This document shows, piece after piece, positions 17,329 to 25,591 of a stretch of 64,000 nt of DNA. The notes beneath the pieces are model-generated. The model saw only the letters and a list, made by a program, of their open reading frames with translations. It was not told the DNA's origin and did not search any database. This DNA comes from JAXMCK01 sp046349395 (lineage in GTDB: Bacteria; Pseudomonadota; Alphaproteobacteria; Geminicoccales; Geminicoccaceae): positions 62,001-126,000 of the forward strand of contig JAXMCK010000009.1 of NCBI GenBank assembly GCA_046349395.1, written 5' to 3'. The number at the start of each line of letters is the position of its first letter. The stretch's first letter is position 1. The position numbers and the translations under genes were made by a program.

Positions 17329-17620
17329 CCCGGGCGAAGGGTGGGCATGGCTCGATCCGCAACCGCCATCGAGTGAGATCGAGCCGGAACTCTGTCGGAG
17401 CTTCGCGACCTGCTTCGCCACGGCTCAAGGAGAGACGGTGTTGGCCCATCTACGTCGCACCTTTCTCGATCGCCGCTTGCCGCCCAGCGCATCCGATGCC
17501 GAGTTGCGCCACGTCGAAGGTCAGCGGTTCGTCGTGGCCTACCTCCTGAAGCTCGCCGAGCGCGGCCGAAACGGCACCGGCACCCGCGCTCGCACGAACA
17601 AGGAAGCTGACCGGATATGA
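17315..17620 (+). CDS. Bbp19-like phage protein
   Basis: A protein of about 101 residues. It matches the small Bbp19-type protein found between portal and scaffold genes in podoviruses of the BPP-1 group: RSFATCFATAQGETVLAHLRRTFLDR followed by SASDAELRHVEGQRFVVAYLLKLAERG. Its role is not established. ATG at 17315 has GGGAG nine bases upstream and overlaps the portal stop by fourteen bases; the end overlaps the scaffold start as ATGA. Confidence 0.75.
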   Translation: MQASDPGEGWAWLDPQPPSSEIEPELCRSFATCFATAQGETVLAHLRRTFLDRRLPPSASDAELRHVEGQRFVVAYLLKLAERGRNGTGTRARTNKEADRI

Positions 17621-18378
17621 CCTGCACCGACGCTATGCCGGGAACCACCGAGCAGCCGCCGGCATCAACATCGCCGCCATCATCGGAACCTGCGCAGCGG
17701 CCCGATGACGTGCCGGAGAAGTTCTGGGACGCAGAAGCCGGCTCCCTTCGGGTCGAAAGTCTTCTGAAGTCCTATCAAGAGCTCGAGCGCAAGCTGACCA
17801 GTGTCACGCAGACCGGTGAGGTGGAACCCTCGGAGGCCACGCGGACACGCTGGCTGGAGCTGTTGGGTCGCCCGACAGATCCGGCTTCTTATGCAATCTC
17901 GGCCCCCAGCGAGTTGCTTCCTGCCGACCCGGCGCTGAATGCCCGTCTGCACGAGGCGGGCTTCACACAGCAGCAGGCGCAGCTCGTTTACGATCTCGCA
18001 GGAGAGTATCTCCTGCCGGCTCTCGGCGAAGCGGTTGGCGAGGTCGAGGCTGCGAAGCAGATCGACCGGCTTGAGCGTCAGTTCGGCGGAACGGAATGCT
18101 GGCGAGCGACCGCCCAGCAGATCAAGAGCTGGGCGAGCGCTCACCTCGAGCCCGAGGTCTACACGACGCTGGCCGCGTCCTACGAAGGGGTTCTGGCGCT
18201 GCATCAGTTGATGCAGGCCAACGAGCCTCCTCTGATCGGCGGAACGGACGGCGCGCATGGCCGCCCCTCGCTAGACCTGCTGCATGAAATGATGCGCGAT
18301 CCGCGCTACTGGCGCGACCGCGACCCCGAGTTCGTGAGCCGTGTGACGGCCGGATTCAAGCAGCTCTATCCGGACTAG
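17617..18378 (+). CDS. Phage capsid scaffolding/assembly protein
   Basis: A 253-residue acidic protein. The N-terminal 40 residues are Pro/Ser/Thr-rich, followed by the typical scaffold phrase VPEKFWDAEAGSLRVESLLKSYQELERKL and a helical, coiled-coil-like C-terminal half (LGEAVGEVEAAKQIDRLERQFGG). Such proteins drive capsid assembly and are then expelled or cleaved. It lies between the Bbp19-like gene and the capsid gene, as expected for the family. A strong stem-loop with a T-rich tail follows the stop codon. Confidence 0.8.
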   Translation: MTCTDAMPGTTEQPPASTSPPSSEPAQRPDDVPEKFWDAEAGSLRVESLLKSYQELERKLTSVTQTGEVEPSEATRTRWLELLGRPTDPASYAISAPSELLPADPALNARLHEAGFTQQQAQLVYDLAGEYLLPALGEAVGEVEAAKQIDRLERQFGGTECWRATAQQIKSWASAHLEPEVYTTLAASYEGVLALHQLMQANEPPLIGGTDGAHGRPSLDLLHEMMRDPRYWRDRDPEFVSRVTAGFKQLYPD

Positions 18379-18404
18379 GCTCCGGCCGACCGGCGATCGG
18401 ACAA

Positions 18405-18422
18405 CCGCTCCCCGCGGAGCGG
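18405..18422 (+). terminator. Rho-independent terminator candidate before the capsid gene
   Basis: Perfect 7-bp GC-rich stem CCGCTCC / GGAGCGG with a CCGC loop, followed by CCCTCTTT. It sits in the 115-base gap between scaffold and capsid genes, so the capsid gene probably has its own promoter or depends on read-through. Confidence 0.6.
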
Positions 18423-18493
18423 CCCTCTTTCACCAGAGCGCGACCCTCTGACCGGCCCGTCTGGATAACCGGTCTCGTCGCATCCCTTCCACG

Positions 18494-19327
18494 ATGAGCG
18501 AGACGGAAATGTCCACCTCGATTGATCAGGCATTCACCAAGCAGTTCGAGCGCGAGGTCCACGAGGCGTACCAGCGCCAGGGCTCCAAGCTCCGACCCAC
18601 CATCCGCGTGAAGAACGGCGTCATCGGCAGCTCGACCGTTTTCCAGAAGGTCGGCAAGGGTGCTGCCACCACGAAAGCCCGGCACGGAATGGTGCCGATC
18701 ATGAATGTCGATTTCAGCACGGTCGAGGCTACGCTGGTCGACTACTATGCTGGCGAGTGGGTCGATCGCCTCGACGAGCTCAAGAGCAATATCGACGAGC
18801 GCCAGGTTCTTGCACATGCCGGCGCATTCGCGCTGGGCCGGAAGACCGACGAGCTCGTCATCTCGGCCATGGCACTGTCGCCTAACCAGGCCGGGGACGG
18901 TACGCAGAGCCTCACGAAGGCGAAGGTCCTGGAGGCGTTCGAGCTGCTGGGTGCCCGAGACGTGCCCGACGACGGCCACCGCTATGCGGTCATCGGCTGG
19001 AAGCAATGGGCCGACCTGCTCGGTCTGCCGGAGTTCGCGAACTCCGATTTCATCGGCGACCGCGAGCTTCCGTGGCGGAACACGCAGGCCAAGTTCTGGC
19101 TCGGCACCTTGTGGATCCCCCACTCGGGCCTGCCCATCGTGGCCGGCGTCCGCACCTGCTTCTGGTACCACAAGAGTGCCATCGGCCATGCGGTGGGCCA
19201 GGACGTCGTGACCGACATCACGTGGCATGGCGACCGCGCCGCGCACTTCATCTCCAACTCGATGTCGCAGGGTGCCGTGCTGATCGACAGCGACGGTGTC
19301 GTCAAGCTGCCCTGCCTGGAGGCCTGA
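18494..19327 (+). CDS. Major capsid protein (Bbp17-like)
   Basis: A 277-residue phage capsid protein with an expected HK97-type fold. Family stretches are QFEREVHEAYQRQGSKLRPTIR near the start, GSSTVFQKVGKGAATTKARHG, the ALVDYYAGEWVDRLDEL-like segment, and the C-terminal WYHKSAIGHAVGQDVVTDITWHGDRAAHFISNSMSQGAVLID. Two in-frame ATGs (18494, 18509) are plausible. The length fits the family without a fused protease. The gene is flanked by terminator-like hairpins upstream (18405) and, after the next small gene, downstream (19612), suggesting a separately controlled transcript for a protein needed in many copies. Confidence 0.88.
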   Translation: MSETEMSTSIDQAFTKQFEREVHEAYQRQGSKLRPTIRVKNGVIGSSTVFQKVGKGAATTKARHGMVPIMNVDFSTVEATLVDYYAGEWVDRLDELKSNIDERQVLAHAGAFALGRKTDELVISAMALSPNQAGDGTQSLTKAKVLEAFELLGARDVPDDGHRYAVIGWKQWADLLGLPEFANSDFIGDRELPWRNTQAKFWLGTLWIPHSGLPIVAGVRTCFWYHKSAIGHAVGQDVVTDITWHGDRAAHFISNSMSQGAVLIDSDGVVKLPCLEA

Positions 19328-19329
19328 AC

Positions 19330-19602
19330 ATGGCGTACCAATCCAAGAGCCTGAGCGCGCTCGCCTACGCGAACGGCTTCACCCTATGGCACTACCGTAC
19401 CGCCGACCTTGCGACCGATGTCGACACGACGGGATACTTCAATGCCGCGGTGAAGATGATGCGTGTCGGCGACTTCGTGATGGTCAACAGCGGTGTAGGG
19501 ACCGCTGCGCCGGCTCACGGCATCATGATCGTGGTGTCCAATGACGGCACCATCGTGGACTTGAGCAACGCCACGGCGCTCGGCACCGCAGACACCGACT
19601 GA
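19330..19602 (+). CDS. Small phage structural protein, possible capsid decoration protein
   Basis: A 90-residue protein two bases after the capsid gene (MAYQSKSLSALAYANGFTLW...). It reads as a small beta-rich protein (TGYFNAAVKMMRVGDFVMVN, GIMIVVSNDGTIVDLS). In the BPP-1 group a small cement protein (Bbp16) follows the capsid gene, so a decoration role is a reasonable inference from position; sequence similarity to it is not evident to me. A strong stem-loop follows its stop. Confidence 0.6.
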   Translation: MAYQSKSLSALAYANGFTLWHYRTADLATDVDTTGYFNAAVKMMRVGDFVMVNSGVGTAAPAHGIMIVVSNDGTIVDLSNATALGTADTD

Positions 19603-19611
19603 TCGCTGCGA

Positions 19612-19634
19612 CGGCGGGCCGGTTCGGCCCGCCG
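19612..19634 (+). terminator. Rho-independent terminator candidate after the capsid unit
   Basis: Perfect 9-bp stem CGGCGGGCC / GGCCCGCCG with a GGTTC loop, followed by TTTC. It lies ten bases after the stop of the small protein that follows the capsid gene. The rest of the gap to 19785 shows no gene. Confidence 0.65.
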
Positions 19635-19785
19635 TTTCAACCTGGGGCACATCGGTCCGACACGCATCCTGGATCCGCAGGGGGCGCAGGCATTTGCTCG
19701 TCACCTCGCGGAACCAGCCTGCGGAGGAACTGCGACGGCCGCAGTCAGGCCGCGCCTCATCGGTCCAGTGATCTGAGGAACCACA

Positions 19786-20358
19786 ATGCCGCTCACTGCA
19801 CTCGATCTCTGTACCATGGCGCTCGTGAAACTCGGTGCTTCACCTATTCAGAGCCTCGATGCCGACAGCGTCGAGTCCACAGTGGCCCGTACCCTCTACC
19901 CGATCGTTCGCGACGCCATGCTGGTAGCCCACCCGTGGTCCTTCACCATTGCTCAGGCCGAGATGACAGCCGAGGCGGGTCAGCCGGTGGCGGAGTTCGC
20001 CTATGCCTTCGTCCTGCCTTCCGACCACCTCCGCACCGTGTCTGCTGGTGTCGGAAGTCGGGGACGTGGCCTCACCTATCGGATCATGGGTACCCGACTG
20101 CTGGCCGACGCCAATAGCGTGGTGATCCAGTACCAGCGACGGGTCGGGGAAGACATGTTCCCTGCCTTCTTCGGCCAGCTGCTGGTCACGCGACTAGCGG
20201 CCGAGTTCTGTCTGCCTGTGACAGAGAGTTCGACGCGAGCCGCCGATCTGTATCGCCTTGCGGACGCCGAACTCCGACTGGCGAGGCTCATCGACAGCCA
20301 GCAGTCGACACCTCAGGCCGTCGAGGACTACACCCTCATCTCGGCCCGCGGCGCATGA
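19786..20358 (+). CDS. Tail tubular protein A-like (gp11-type) head-completion protein
   Basis: A 190-residue protein that resembles T7 gp11-type adaptors, which form the ring between portal and nozzle. The N-terminal pattern (TALDLCTMALVKLGASPIQSL), ARTLYPIVRDAMLVAHPWSFTIAQ and EFAYAFVLPSDHLRTVS are typical. The start is ATG at 19786. Its end overlaps the following gene as ATGA. The position just before the nozzle-like gene fits the assembly order of a short-tailed particle. Confidence 0.78.
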   Translation: MPLTALDLCTMALVKLGASPIQSLDADSVESTVARTLYPIVRDAMLVAHPWSFTIAQAEMTAEAGQPVAEFAYAFVLPSDHLRTVSAGVGSRGRGLTYRIMGTRLLADANSVVIQYQRRVGEDMFPAFFGQLLVTRLAAEFCLPVTESSTRAADLYRLADAELRLARLIDSQQSTPQAVEDYTLISARGA

Positions 20359-22274
20359 CGAGGACCGTCGTCACCAAGACGAGCTTCGCCTCTGGTGAGC
20401 TCGATCCACTACTCTACGGCCGGCTCGACCTGCGTGCGCAAGAAGATGGGGCGGCGCGCCTGCGCAATGTCGTCGTCCACCCGACGGGCGGCGTGTCGAG
20501 ACGGCCGGGCCTCGCGCATGTCTGCACCCTGGGCGGCGTGGTGCGACTCGCCAGCTTCGATGCACCTGGCGGACCCTTCCTCTTGGCCTTCGCTGACAGG
20601 CTAGTGCATGTCTTGCTCGACGGACACGTGCTCCAGACCTTGGACACGGACTGGTCGGCCGAACAGGCTAGAGTGCTGAGTTGGGTCCGCTGGAACGACC
20701 GGCTGTTCATTTGCCACGCCGACGTGCGGCCGCGGCAGTTGCGACGCACCTTGCTCGGCGCCTGGACCCTCGATCCCTGGGAGTTCGAGCGCCCGGTTGG
20801 CGGCGCTGGCTATTCGCGAAGCTCCGAGCCGTTCGCCAAGTTCGTCGATCCGTCCGTCGCGATGGAGATCGACAACGGCACGTCCTCGGCCATTCCTGCC
20901 GATCCGGGCCGTATCATCACGTTGACGACAAGCCTTCCCACCTTCACGGCAGACCACGTCGATTCCATTTTTCGCTTCAAGGGCCGCGACGTTCGAATTA
21001 CAAGTGTCGATGCCCTTACCGGGACAAGGGCATTCGGCTTTGCCCTTGAGCCGCTCTCGGACGGCAAGGCCACGCGCGACTGGTCGGAGCAGGCCTTCAG
21101 CACCGCCAGAGGGTGGCCGGCAACGCTGGCCGTCTTCCAGGATAGGCTCGTCGTCGGCGGTTCGCGCGATCTTCCCGACCGCATCTGGCTATCCAAAACC
21201 GGGAGGCCGAGCAATTTCGATTTTGGCGATGGGCTCGACGACGAGGCTGTTTCCTTTCGACTGACAGGTGATGAACAACATCGCATTCTGGGAATCGTCT
21301 CGGCGGATCATCTGCAGATCTTCACCGACCAAGGAGAATGGGTAGTCAGAGGCGATCCGCTGACACCCACAAGTGTTCGGGTCCAGCTGCAGACCGGGGT
21401 GGGCAGTTGGGTCAATCCGCCCATCCCCCCTATCGTCGTCGATGGGGCGACGCTCTTCGTGGCGGCGTCGGGCCGGGAGGTACGAGAATTCCTATTCACC
21501 GACACCGAGCAGGCCTACCAGGCAGCTGATATCGCACTGTTGTCGCGACATCTCGTCGTCAATCCGATTGCGCTCGTTTTCGAGTCGCATTCCCGTCGGA
21601 TCCACATGGTCCGCGGCGACGGCCGATTGGCGACGGCGACGATCGACCGCAACAATAACATGATTGCTTGGACCCTGTTCGAGACGACGGGCGACATTGT
21701 CGCCAGTGCGATCCACGGCAACGAGGCTTGGTTCGCTGTGAAGCTCGATGACACGACTCGACTGGTGAAGCTCCAGGCTGAGATTCATATCGATCATGCG
21801 ATCCGACTGTCGAGCGCCACACCTACTACAAGCTGGACTGGTCTCGACCATCTCGAAAGCCGGGAAATATTGGTGATTCTTGAAGATACTACTGTCTATC
21901 GCGCCACTGTCTCCGGAGGTCGGATCACGCTCCAGGTTCCCGCGCGTGACGCCATGGCGGGTCTGCCTTTCGAGCATGAGGTCCTGCCCCTGCCACCCGC
22001 CCTCTCCGCAGGACGCTCCGTAGGCTTTGATCAGCGTTACCGTCCCATTCGCGTCGTAGCGCGGCTCTTCGATACGACCGCTCTGCGACTCGACACAGGC
22101 GCCGGCGCCAGGGCCGTCGCCCTGCGTGGCGGAGCCGGCGAGGTGGTCGATGCGGCCGTGTCCGTCATCGGCTGGCGCGCCGGCACCAACAGCTTTCCCT
22201 GGCGGATCGTGCAGGACGACCCTGTGCCTTGCACCGTTCTTGCCGTTACAACCGAACTTAGGATGAACGACTGA
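20355..22274 (+). CDS. Nozzle/tail tubular protein B-like structural protein
   Basis: A 639-residue beta-rich protein. The N-terminal pattern FASGELDPLLYGRLDLRAQEDGAARLRNVVVHPTGGVSRRPG is the hallmark of podovirus tail-nozzle-like proteins. Later parts include FQDRLVVGGSRDLPDRIWLSKTG, a phrase also typical of the family. It would form the hexameric nozzle attached to the gp11-like ring. The start overlaps the upstream gene (ATGA) and the end overlaps the next (TGATG), so the four genes from 19786 to 24216 are translationally linked. Confidence 0.75.
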   Translation: MTRTVVTKTSFASGELDPLLYGRLDLRAQEDGAARLRNVVVHPTGGVSRRPGLAHVCTLGGVVRLASFDAPGGPFLLAFADRLVHVLLDGHVLQTLDTDWSAEQARVLSWVRWNDRLFICHADVRPRQLRRTLLGAWTLDPWEFERPVGGAGYSRSSEPFAKFVDPSVAMEIDNGTSSAIPADPGRIITLTTSLPTFTADHVDSIFRFKGRDVRITSVDALTGTRAFGFALEPLSDGKATRDWSEQAFSTARGWPATLAVFQDRLVVGGSRDLPDRIWLSKTGRPSNFDFGDGLDDEAVSFRLTGDEQHRILGIVSADHLQIFTDQGEWVVRGDPLTPTSVRVQLQTGVGSWVNPPIPPIVVDGATLFVAASGREVREFLFTDTEQAYQAADIALLSRHLVVNPIALVFESHSRRIHMVRGDGRLATATIDRNNNMIAWTLFETTGDIVASAIHGNEAWFAVKLDDTTRLVKLQAEIHIDHAIRLSSATPTTSWTGLDHLESREILVILEDTTVYRATVSGGRITLQVPARDAMAGLPFEHEVLPLPPALSAGRSVGFDQRYRPIRVVARLFDTTALRLDTGAGARAVALRGGAGEVVDAAVSVIGWRAGTNSFPWRIVQDDPVPCTVLAVTTELRMND

Positions 22275-22702
22275 TGGGTGCCATCGGCAGCTTGGCCACG
22301 ATCGGCCTCAACATGGCGCTGGCCCGAAAGGCTCAGCGGTCTGACGACAGCAATCTCAAAGACGAGCGCGATCTGAAGGTCCGTGATATCCTCGCCCGCG
22401 ACGCGGAAGCCCGTCGACAGCAGGAACAGACCTTGCGCCGTCGGCTCGCCGAAGAGCGGGCCCGCGCTGGTGCATCCGGTGTGGGCGGCACCGGCGGCTC
22501 TGCGGACGCGGTGCTCAAGGGACTCGTCGAGGAGAGCCGCGCCGAATCCGCCGCAAGCGCGACCGCCACGGCGAACGACCTCGAGGCCATCAATCGGGCT
22601 TTTGAAAATCGCCGCAAGCAGAACCTGCTCGACTATAACGCGCGCTGGCTAAATGTGGGCCGCAGCCTCAGCGCAAAAGGTCTTCGGAGTCTGCTCGATT
22701 GA
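22274..22702 (+). CDS. Short internal-virion-like phage protein
   Basis: A 142-residue protein with a short hydrophobic N-terminus (GAIGSLATIGLNMALA) and a long charged helical, Ala/Arg/Glu-rich body ending in NAFENRRKQNLLDYNARW-like sequence. This layout resembles the small internal virion proteins (T7 gp14 type) that enter the cell envelope during DNA ejection. Similarity is by composition and position only. The large ejection proteins that normally follow (T7 gp15/gp16) are absent; the terminase gene comes next. Confidence 0.55.
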   Translation: MGAIGSLATIGLNMALARKAQRSDDSNLKDERDLKVRDILARDAEARRQQEQTLRRRLAEERARAGASGVGGTGGSADAVLKGLVEESRAESAASATATANDLEAINRAFENRRKQNLLDYNARWLNVGRSLSAKGLRSLLD

Positions 22703-24216
22703 CAGCAGGGTTGAAGGTCGAACTCGGGCAGACATCCCTCACCTTCGTGCGGTTCGTGTCCGTCTGGAACATGTTGCAGGGGCGCGCGACGCCCCCGCTG
22801 CATGCCCATATGGCGACATGGCTGGAGGAGCGCTGGCTGGCCGGCGATCGCCGACTTCTCCTTCTAGTCTTTAGGGATGCCGGAAAGTCTACCATCGTCG
22901 GTCTTTTCTGCGCATGGCTTCTGGTGCACGATCCGAATCTGCGGATCCTTGTCTTATCGGCCGAGGAAAGCCTCGCGACCAAACTTACCCGCAACGTGCG
23001 GCGCGTCCTCGTCCGACATCCGGCCGCAGGTCACCTCCTACCTGACAGTCGTGAAGAGTGGGCGGCATCCCAACTGACGGTGCAGCGCGACATCGATCAT
23101 CGTGATCCATCTCTTCTGGCACGCGGCATCGGTGCAAACGTCACTGGCAGCCGCGCCGATATCGTGATCTGCGATGACGTCGAGGTGCCGAACACGTCCG
23201 ATACGGACGAGAAGCGGGGCAAACTCCGCGAGCGGCTTCGCGAGGTCGGCTTCGTCCTAGTGCCTGGTGGGCTCCAGCTCTTCATCGGCACACCGCACAG
23301 CTATCATTCCATTTATGCCGAAGAGCCACGACCCGAACTAGGGGAAACCGAGGCTTTTCTGCACGACTTCACACGCAAGGTGCTGCCGCTGGTCAGTCGG
23401 CGGGTTTGCGCATGGCCCGACAGATTCGCACCGAAGGTCGTCTCCAGGATCCGCAGAGACTCCGGCCCGCTCCGCTTCCGCTCCCAGATGATGCTTCGTC
23501 CGAGCCATACGCGGGAGATGCGTCTCGATCCACGGCGTCTCGTCCGCTATTCTGATCCACTCGAACTGCGGGAAGGCAACGGCGAGCGGGTCGTCAGCAT
23601 CGCCGGACGGCGGATGCGATCCTCGGTCTGCTGGTGGGATCCGGCCGTCGGTCGGGCCGAACGGGGCGATTCCAGCGTCGTGGCGCTGGTGCTCGCGGAT
23701 GGCGAAGGTCACTACCATGTCCATGGGGTGAGCTATCTCCGCGTCGAAGCGCCCGAAGCGTGCGGTGAGGACGAAGCGGCTCAACTCTGCCGGCAGGTCA
23801 CCGACTTCCTGCAGGCAACGGCACAGGCAGCCATCGTGGTCGAGACGAACGGCCTCGGTAGATTTCTTCCGGCGCTGCTGCGGAGAACCTTGAGGAACAG
23901 GGGCCTTCCCGTCGCGGTGCGGGAACATGTGAGTACCACGGGGAAAGACCAGCGGATTCTCGATGCCTTTGATCCGTTGCTCGCCGCCGGCGCACTTCAC
24001 GCACATGCCGGGCTTTGGAACACGCCGTTCATTCGCGAGATGCAGGAGTGGCTGCCCGGCGGGCGGGGACGGGATGACGGCCTGGACGCCGTCAGCGGCT
24101 GCATCCTGAGCCTACCGGTGCGCCTCCACGCCCAGACGGCCGACGGGACTTCCCGCACGCCGATCTGGCGGCCTCTGGCGACCGGCTTTCGCGCAGGCAC
24201 GGATTTCAAGGTCTGA
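22699..24216 (+). CDS. Phage terminase large subunit
   Basis: A 505-residue packaging motor with an N-terminal ATPase and a C-terminal RNase-H-like nuclease. The Walker A-like loop is VFRDAGKST (about 58-65), followed by ILVLSAEESLATKLTRN; the Walker B segment is DIVICDDVE (about 154-162). Nuclease acidic residues lie in WWDPAVGRAERGDSSVVAL, AAIVVETNGLG and GRDDGLDAVSG. All are present, so the protein looks functional. The start is TTG at 22699, overlapping the previous stop. No small terminase gene is recognised. It is the last gene of the module, 49 bases before tRNA-Ser. Confidence 0.88.
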   Translation: MTAGLKVELGQTSLTFVRFVSVWNMLQGRATPPLHAHMATWLEERWLAGDRRLLLLVFRDAGKSTIVGLFCAWLLVHDPNLRILVLSAEESLATKLTRNVRRVLVRHPAAGHLLPDSREEWAASQLTVQRDIDHRDPSLLARGIGANVTGSRADIVICDDVEVPNTSDTDEKRGKLRERLREVGFVLVPGGLQLFIGTPHSYHSIYAEEPRPELGETEAFLHDFTRKVLPLVSRRVCAWPDRFAPKVVSRIRRDSGPLRFRSQMMLRPSHTREMRLDPRRLVRYSDPLELREGNGERVVSIAGRRMRSSVCWWDPAVGRAERGDSSVVALVLADGEGHYHVHGVSYLRVEAPEACGEDEAAQLCRQVTDFLQATAQAAIVVETNGLGRFLPALLRRTLRNRGLPVAVREHVSTTGKDQRILDAFDPLLAAGALHAHAGLWNTPFIREMQEWLPGGRGRDDGLDAVSGCILSLPVRLHAQTADGTSRTPIWRPLATGFRAGTDFKV

Positions 24217-24265
24217 ACCCACCCTTGCCGACGTCTCCGCGCTCTGCTTAAGCCCCTGCGGCGCT

Positions 24266-24357
24266 GGACGGGTGGCCGAGTGGTTGAAGGCAGCGGTCTT
24301 GAAAACCGCCGTGGGCGGCAACGTCCACCGTGGGTTCGAATCCCACCCCGTCCGCCA
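24266..24357 (+). tRNA. tRNA-Ser (anticodon TGA)
   Basis: A complete class II tRNA of 92 bases. The acceptor stem is GGACGGG / CCCGTCC with discriminator G and an encoded CCA. The D arm is GGCCGAGTGGTTGAAGGC. The anticodon arm is GCGGT-CTTGAAA-ACCGC with anticodon TGA. A long variable arm with a GTGGGC/GTCCAC stem and the T arm GTGGG-TTCGAAT-CCCAC follow. Confidence 0.98.
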
Positions 24358-24817
24358 CGCCTACGGCTTTGTTCTATAACGATTTTTGGCTTTCCGCTGT
24401 CCACCACATAGCGTCGCCTGTTCAGGGACTTGACCGGGCGCGTCTGTGGCTGCCTCCACCTGGAGACCAAGCCGGCGCGGTCTCACGGACTTCGACCAGG
24501 CCCGAATCTGCTATTCGACCTTAGCCCTGATTTCTCACCGAAGTGACGGGTCCGGGTTCATAGGTCTGGAGGACGGTGGTGGAAGAGGCTGTGGTCGGCT
24601 TAGATGTTTGGTCTCAGAGTGCGGGAGTTTCTGCCAGCGATGGCTGCCGGGAATGACGCGGAGGCAGCCGCGCAAGGCAGGAGCTTGGGCCCTGCGCTAC
24701 CTATGCGGTTAGGAGGACCGCGGCCCAGGGCCCCAATAGGGCAGGGCGGGAACGTGCCCTCGTCGAAGCGGTCGACCCGACGGCCGCCTCTCACCGTCGT
24801 CCGCTGAACGGCTTCGC
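24358..24817. other. Intergenic region after tRNA-Ser with no supported gene
   Basis: About 460 bases between the tRNA and the convergent methyltransferase gene. No frame has a convincing start, codon pattern or recognisable domain, no integrase fragment is seen, and there is no direct repeat of the tRNA 3' end that would mark an attachment site within the region read. The purpose is unknown. Confidence 0.5.
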
Positions 24818-25522
24818 TCAGCCGGTAGCCTCGTCCTGCCGATTAAGGATCTCCACGGCGACCTGCTCGTGCAGGCGGTTGTAGGCGAGGTAGCGGTAGG
24901 ACACGCCGTGATCGACGACGAACTCGCGGAAGGCCCGGAACTCGTGGTCTTCCCAACCCGGATAGTCGAAGTATTCATCGAACACGATGATCGTCCCAGG
25001 GACGATGCGTTCACCCAGATGGTCGAGGATGCAGCGGGTCGAGCTGTAGAGGTCGCAGTCGACGTGCAGCAGGGCCAAGGGGCCCGGATGGGCGCCGACG
25101 AACCCCGGCAGCGTGGCGGAGAACCAGCCCTTGATCAGCTCGACATTCGAGGGCACGCGGGGCAGCCGGCCCTTGAGGTCGAAGACGCCGCGTTCGAAGG
25201 GGCCGCGCCAGTCCTCCGGGAGGCCCTCGAAGGAATCGAACCCGAAGAGCCGGCGATCGGGTGAATGCTGGGCCAGATAGGTGATCGTTTGGCCCTCGAA
25301 GACGCCGAACTCGCAGATGAGTCCCTCGCCCGGCATGCGCTCCAGGGCGATGTCGAGCACCTCCTCGCGGCAGGAGCACAAGCGTGCCGAGGTCATCCGG
25401 GCGGTGATGTACTCGGCCGTCGAGCGCCGGGCGGCGCGCTCCAGCGCAGGGTCGGGGGCCGGCGCATGGCGCGGGAGGGGACCGTTCCTGCCACCGACCA
25501 GGGTGCGCAACGCAGACAGCAT
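24818..25522 (-). CDS. TylF/MycF-like class I SAM-dependent methyltransferase
   Basis: A 234-residue methyltransferase similar to the macrocin O-methyltransferase (TylF) family. The SAM-binding region is GLICEFGVFEGQTITYLAQ, with GFDSFEGLPEDWRG, then LLHVDCDLYSSTRCILDHLGERIVPGTIIVFDEYFDYPGWEDHE, which holds the Asp residues that bind Mg2+ in TylF-type enzymes. Natural substrates in this broad family are often sugars or unknown metabolites. It is the most downstream gene of a minus-strand series, 69 bases after the epoxide hydrolase, and may not be functionally tied to it. Confidence 0.8.
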   Translation of the reverse strand: MLSALRTLVGGRNGPLPRHAPAPDPALERAARRSTAEYITARMTSARLCSCREEVLDIALERMPGEGLICEFGVFEGQTITYLAQHSPDRRLFGFDSFEGLPEDWRGPFERGVFDLKGRLPRVPSNVELIKGWFSATLPGFVGAHPGPLALLHVDCDLYSSTRCILDHLGERIVPGTIIVFDEYFDYPGWEDHEFRAFREFVVDHGVSYRYLAYNRLHEQVAVEILNRQDEATG

Positions 25523-25591
25523 GCCGCCTCCGACCTCAAGAGAAATTTGAGGTACAAACCCACCGCCCGCAGGCAGGTTCCGCGGCGACGG

